Source: Adiantum capillus-veneris
Lineage: Eukaryota > Streptophyta > Polypodiopsida > Polypodiales > Pteridaceae
Assembly (NCBI GenBank): GCA_014529385.2
Contig: CM043944.1
Span: 86,019,884-86,083,883 of the forward strand
DNA: 64,000 bases
Direction: 5' to 3'
Of the stretch, positions 59,275-64,000 are shown piece after piece (the first letter of the stretch is position 1; each line of letters begins with the position of its first letter). The notes under the pieces were generated by a model. It did not search any database. It was not told the origin of the DNA and saw only the letters and a program-made list of their open reading frames with translations. A program made the translations under genes and the position numbers.

Positions 59275-62200
59275 ATGGCACCAACCCTACATAATCTACA
59301 TTTAGAGGGAGCTGAAAAGCTCAATGGCAACAATTATGCAACTTGGAAGGTGAAGATGGAGTCCCTACTCTTCTTCCAAGATTGTTGGCAGCTGGTTTCC
59401 ATGGAGAGACCAAGTGAAGAAGAACATGATGAAGAGGAGCTAGAAAAATGGGACAAGAAGGGCATGTTTGCAGTCCACATGCTGACATCCTTAGCCACCT
59501 AATGGATGTGAAGACTCCCAAGAAGGCTTGGGACACAATGAAGAACATCTATGAGTCAAAGAGCACCTCAAGGCAAGTAGCATTGAGAGCTGAACTTACC
59601 AACACCAAAAGGAATCATGGAGAGGATGCTACAAGCTTCATCAAGAGGCTCAAAGATCTACATCAACAACTTGTAGCTGTTGGAGACAAGATGACAGACA
59701 ATGAGTTGTCTACAATCATCATCCATGGATTGAGAGAAGGATATGAAGGTCTTGTCCAAGGGCTTATTATCTTGAGGGAGAAGCCATCACTTGATGAGAT
59801 GGAACAAATCCTTAGACATGAGGATCAAAGGCAAGCAGCCATGAAGATCATACATGAAGGAGGAAAGAATACAAGTAGTACCACCAACAATGACAAAGCA
59901 CTCTTTTCAGCAAGAGGAAGAGGAAGGACAAACACTCAAAGAGGAAGAGGAAGGCATCAGTATTCTCATGAAGGTAACTCATCCTATCATGGTAGAAGAG
60001 GTCATTCATCTAGAGGTAGAGCAAGAGGAAGAGGTAGGAGCACCTACTACTCTATGCAATGTTATAAATGCTCAAAGTATGGGCATATTGCAAGGGATTG
60101 CAGAAGCAACCAAGCTGATTGGAAAGGAAAATCAGCCAACTATATGGATGGAGACAAAGAAGAAGGAAGTTCAGATTGCTTTCATGAAGATACATCATTG
60201 TTGTCCTTGGAGGAGATGGCAACTCACACTCATGAAGACCCATGGTGGATTGATAGTGGGGCAAGCTCCCACATGACCTCACATGCTGAGTATTTCTCTA
60301 GTTTAGATGATACTCATAATGGCATCATATATACAGCAGACAGTACTCCTAATAGTATTGCAGGTAAAGGAGATATACCCATTCAATTGGGCACAGGAAT
60401 GAAGAAGACTCTTGGAAATGTTCTCTTGGTACCATCCCTTACCAAGAACCTACTTTCAGTTGGAGCTATGACAGAGAAGGGCCTCAAAGTGGAGTTTGAA
60501 GGCCAACAATGCCTCATTAGAGATCCAAAGAATCACTACAAAGTACTTGCCAAAGGGCAAAAGCATGGAAAGCTCTTCAAATTGGAAGGAACACCATCAG
60601 CATTTTTAGCCACAGGTGGTGGTGAAGAAGCACCTATTCCAGCCACAGAGTTATGGCATAAAAGGTATGGGCATTTGAGCTTCAAAAGCATGTGTATGCT
60701 AAAGAGTCAAGGCATGGTTTTGGGCATTCCAACCTTACAAAGGATTGGGAAAGTATGTGAAGCATGTTGTCTAGGAAAGCAGTCTAGAAGCAAGTTTCCT
60801 AGGAGCAAGACTAGGTCACTTGGGATAATTGATTTGATCCATGCAGATGTGTGTGAATCAGCCCACACTTCCTCACTTGGTGGGCACACTTATTATGTGA
60901 GTTTCACTGATGACTTTTCTAGATATACTTGGGTTTACTTCATGAAGTTCAAGACTGAAGTATTTCAAATTTTCAAGCTCTTTCACATGATGATTGAGAA
61001 GATGACAGGTAGAAGAATCAAAGCTCTCAGGTCTGACAATGGAGGAGAATTCTTATCCAAAGATTTCAGCAAATACCTCCTTGAACATGGGATCAAGAGG
61101 CAACTAACTTGCAGCTATACTCCTCAACAAAATGGAGTAGCAGAGAGGAAGAATAGGACACTCTTTGAAGCAGCCGGGTGTATGCTCAAAGACAAAGGAC
61201 TTAGCAATAGCTATTGGGCTGAAGCTATCAACACTTCATGCTATTTGATGAACAGGTCTCCTACAGATATCTTGAAGGGAATCACACCATATGAAGCTCT
61301 ACATAAGGTCAAGCCAAAGGTAGATCACCTCAGAGTCTTTGGATGTTTGGCATTTGCTCACATTCTAGATGAGAAGAGGAAGAAGCTGGATGACAAGTCA
61401 AGGAGATGCATACTTGTTGGATATAGTGATGTAAGCAAAGCTTACAAGCTATATGATCCTATCAAGAAGGAGTCATTCATTTCAAGGGATGTCATATTTG
61501 ATGAGAGTGCAAGATTCAAATCAGCCACAAAGTCAGAGGATGCAAGCTCTCCATCACCTCTCAAGATGGACATATCGTCCAGCATGCAAGAGGAGATTAT
61601 TGAAGAACTAGAGGAAGAAGATGAGGAGCATCAAGCAGCCCTTAGAAGGTCTTCAAGGACTAGAAGACAACCTCAAAGATTAACATATCACAGAGGTAAT
61701 GAATCAGATTTTCAGCAATGCAATCTTGCACTTGTTAGCTCCATATTACAGCATGAAGAACCTACCACATACAAGGTAGCTAGTACCAAGAAGGAATGGA
61801 ACCAAGCTATGGAAAAGGAGATGGATTCTCTCCACAAGAATGAGACATGGGATCTATGTCCATTACCCCCCAACAAGAAAGCCATTGGATGCAAGTGGTT
61901 GTACAAGCTGAAGTTCAACAAGGAAGGGAAGATTGATAGGCACAAAGCAAGATTGGTAGCCAAAGGCTTTGCTCAACAATATGGTTTGGACTATGATGAA
62001 ACCTATGCTCCTGTAGCCAAGATGAGCTCTATTAGGTTGTTAATTTCTTTAGCTTCTATCTTAAAGTGGAAGCTTAAGCAAATGGATGTCAACAATGCCT
62101 TTTTCAATGGGCTACTTGAGGAGGAAGTCTACATGCAGCAACCAGAGGGATATGTTGTTGCAGGGAAAGAGGACATGGTATGTAAGATCAACAAGAGTTT

Positions 62201-63311
62201 ATATGGATTGAAGCAAGCTTCAAGAGCTTGGTATGGGAGGATTTATGATCACCTCCAATCTCAAGGATTTCAGAGAAGCCATGCTGATCACACTCTTTAC
62301 TATAAGGTACAAGGCAAGGATATTATTCTTTTTATCATCTATGTGGATGACCTTATCTTGACAGGTAGCAATGAAGCTATGGTGGAGGATGTTCAATCTC
62401 AACCCTCCAAGGAGTTTGAGATGAAGGACCTTGGATATTTACACTACATCCTTCGTATTGAAGTCTCTAGGCTGAAGAAGGGAGACATCTTTATCTCTCA
62501 ACAAAAGTACCTCCACTCCATTCTTGATAGATTTGGAATGATCAGCTCAAAGCCTATTTCTACACCTATGGAGTCTAGTCTTAGACTCACTAAGGATGAA
62601 CATGGTATTCCCTATGATGCTACACTCTATAGACAGCTCATAGGTTCTCTTATCTACTTAACTATCACTAGGCATGATATTTGCTTTGCTGTCCACTCAC
62701 TTGCTCAATACATGCAAGCCCCAAAGATATCTCATTGGAATGCACCCAAGAGAGTACTTCGGTACTTGAAAGGTACTCCTTCCTTAGGTATTTTGTATGG
62801 AGGAGACAAGCTGAATCTACATGGTTTTAGTGACTCTGATTATGCAGCAGACTTGGTGGATAGGAAGAGCATTAGTGGCAATGCTTTCTTTCTAGGTGCA
62901 GGAGCCATCTCATGGAGCTCCAAGAAACAAAACACCATCAGCCTTTCATCAACAGAGGCTGAATATAAAGCTCTTACTATAGCAGCTTGTGAATCTATTT
63001 GGTTGCAAAGATGTTTGCAGGAACTTGGTTTCTATGGAAGTGGCCAAGCTACACCTATCATGTGTGACAACACCTCAGTTGAATCTTTAGCAAAGAATCC
63101 AGTGCTACATCAAAGGACCAAGCACATTGAAGTCAGAGAGCACTTCATCAGGGAGAAGGTGCAAAGTGGAGACATAGTCTTACACCATTGCAGCACCATG
63201 GAGAATGTTGCTGATATCTTTACCAAAGCTCTAGGGAAGGAGCTTTTCTTCAATCATAGATCAACACTTGGCATGATGGAGCTTCCCTTAAGGGAAGGAA
63301 TTGAAGAATAA
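59275..63311 (+). CDS. Copia-2 gag-pol polyprotein (one frameshift)
   Basis: The first ATG (59275) starts gag with LNGNNYATWKVKME. Near 59490 the frame shifts by one base; from there a single frame of 1,287 codons (59448-63311) is open to the TAA. Counting residues from 59448: zinc knuckle CYKCSKYGHIARDC about 204-217; protease DSGASSHM at 269; integrase finger H..H then CEACCLGK about 440; LIHADVCE with the first Asp, RSDNGGEF about 529 and ERKNRTLFEAA with the Glu. RT has WLYKLKFNKEGK, then MDVNNAFFNG, and YVDD at 965, which is intact. RNase H has SLSSTEAEYKAL about 1168 and ADIFTKAL near the end. Two slight oddities are LHYILRIEV where LHYFLGIEV is usual, and VQSQPSKEF. The shift could be a real mutation, an assembly error or programmed; in Copia elements gag and pol normally share one frame. 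Confidence 0.95.
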
Positions 63312-63440
63312 GGGAAGGCTCTTCATGCAAGATCAAGCAATAAGGGAAGGCATCACAACAAAGGCTTCAACAATTTAATGTTTGGTTTGCTTTAGTTGTT
63401 TTTTATTTCAGGGTTTACTCTTTTCAAGATGCTTATAGAC
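63312..63440 (+). other. Copia-2 3' untranslated region
   Basis: 129 bases between the pol stop and the polypurine tract, containing AAGGGAAGG purine runs. No gene. Confidence 0.7.
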
Positions 63441-63451
63441 TTGAGGGAAGG
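63441..63451 (+). promoter_or_regulatory. Copia-2 polypurine tract
   Basis: TTGAGGGAAGG immediately before the 3' LTR start TGTTAAAG. Confidence 0.88.
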
Positions 63452-64000
63452 TGTTAAAGTTACAAGTCCAACGCATCTACTTGAATAAGGTGGGAACAAA
63501 GGCTTCAACATGATGCTATGGTAGCATGATGGCATGGTGGCTTAGGATGATGACTTGACATCATTTTGGATGGTCAATAACCCTTGCATCATCAGCTATA
63601 CACGTTGAAGCATCTACAACAACCACCAAGCAGTTAGGTGGAAAAGTACCTAAAAGGTAGGAGCAGATTCAGAAGGTGCAGCAGGCAGATTTGTAGGGAT
63701 GAAAATAGCCACCTAAAGCTGTGATCTCGTGGACAAATACAAAGAGAAATTGTTCTACTCCATGTGGACTATAATCCTATCAGAGGGTTTATCCTGATTC
63801 AGCTTCTACCATATTTGGTGAAGGTGCCAACTTGGCTGCCTGCAGAGTTGCGGACTGCACACAGAGGGTAACCTGCCAACTTGGGAGCTACCTATTTGGA
63901 GATACAGCCATGATCTCTTCTTGGACTATGAAGGAGATATGTTCCCCACATAATGGTGCATCTACCTACCAAAGGGACCCACGACTTATGCTCATCATTG
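63452..64000 (+). repeat. Copia-2 3' LTR (truncated by window end)
   Basis: First 549 bases of the right LTR, aligned without gaps to 58053-58601. It stops just short of the TATA box. Confidence 0.95.

Larger units (their letters stand above)
58053..64000 (+). mobile_element. Copia-2 LTR retrotransposon, nearly intact
   Basis: Left LTR from 58053, iMet-type primer site, gag-pol of about 1,345 codons, polypurine tract, right LTR from 63452 running past the window end. In the 549 bases available the two LTRs align at a constant offset of 5399 with about 19 substitutions counted by eye, roughly 96.5% identity. It lies inside Gypsy-E. The right target duplication is outside the window. Domain order and motifs are Copia, Tork/Tnt1-like in style. 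The only coding defect I see is one frameshift in gag. Confidence 0.95.

Overview
This 64-kb window looks like repeat-dense land-plant nuclear DNA. I find no host gene, no bacterial operon structure, no CRISPR array and no rRNA or tRNA gene. The plant assignment rests on the element types: Copia elements with a TGGTATCA-type primer site complementary to initiator-Met tRNA, Ty3/gypsy elements with multiple zinc knuckles, non-LTR (LINE) EN-RT relics, and long GA/TC microsatellites. A large-genome plant, possibly not a flowering plant, would fit, but the sequence does not fix the species.

Layout. 1-1626: a dispersed repeat (second copy at 40.4-41.1 kb), then a minus-strand relic of a gag-type protein. 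1627-7052: Copia-1, minus strand, both LTRs, gag-pol broken by three stops and one frameshift. 7053-11780: Gypsy-G, plus strand, heavily decayed. 11980-18860: LINE-1, minus strand, decayed, with several internal tandem duplications. 18794-20270: a Copia gag/protease piece joined to a gypsy RT piece. 20431-22048 and 37420-38845: two plus-strand LINE parts (ORF1-like, then EN-RT), here called LINE-2. Between them lies Copia-C (22049-37385), and inside Copia-C lies Gypsy-F (23290-34386, minus strand), which has matching LTRs, a 5-bp target duplication and a long extra reading frame downstream of pol. 39.16-40.24 kb (minus) and 48.0-49.75 kb (plus, two tandem copies): an LTR-like repeat family with TATA boxes. 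41.1-47.99 kb: Gypsy-D, minus strand, with gag and protease but no RT or integrase. 49.8-53.9 kb: Gypsy-H, minus strand, decayed pol with a 3' LTR edge. 54.37-58.05 kb: Gypsy-E, plus strand, gag only, cut by Copia-2. 58053-64000: Copia-2, plus strand, the youngest and best-preserved element; its right LTR runs off the window.

How it fits together. The window is a layered record of insertions: LINE-2 was split by Copia-C, which was split by Gypsy-F; Gypsy-E was split by Copia-2; an old gag relic was split by Copia-1. Nearly all coding frames carry in-frame stops that are single C-to-T or G-to-A changes from CGA, CAG/CAA or TGG, as expected for old methylated repeats. Only Copia-2 is close to coding-competent, with one apparent frameshift in gag.

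The most interesting items are the sense-strand accessory reading frame of Gypsy-F, the evenly spaced GTAC array in the Copia-2 leader, and the RT-less Gypsy-D with its relatives. All identifications come from reading motifs by eye; no database search was run.
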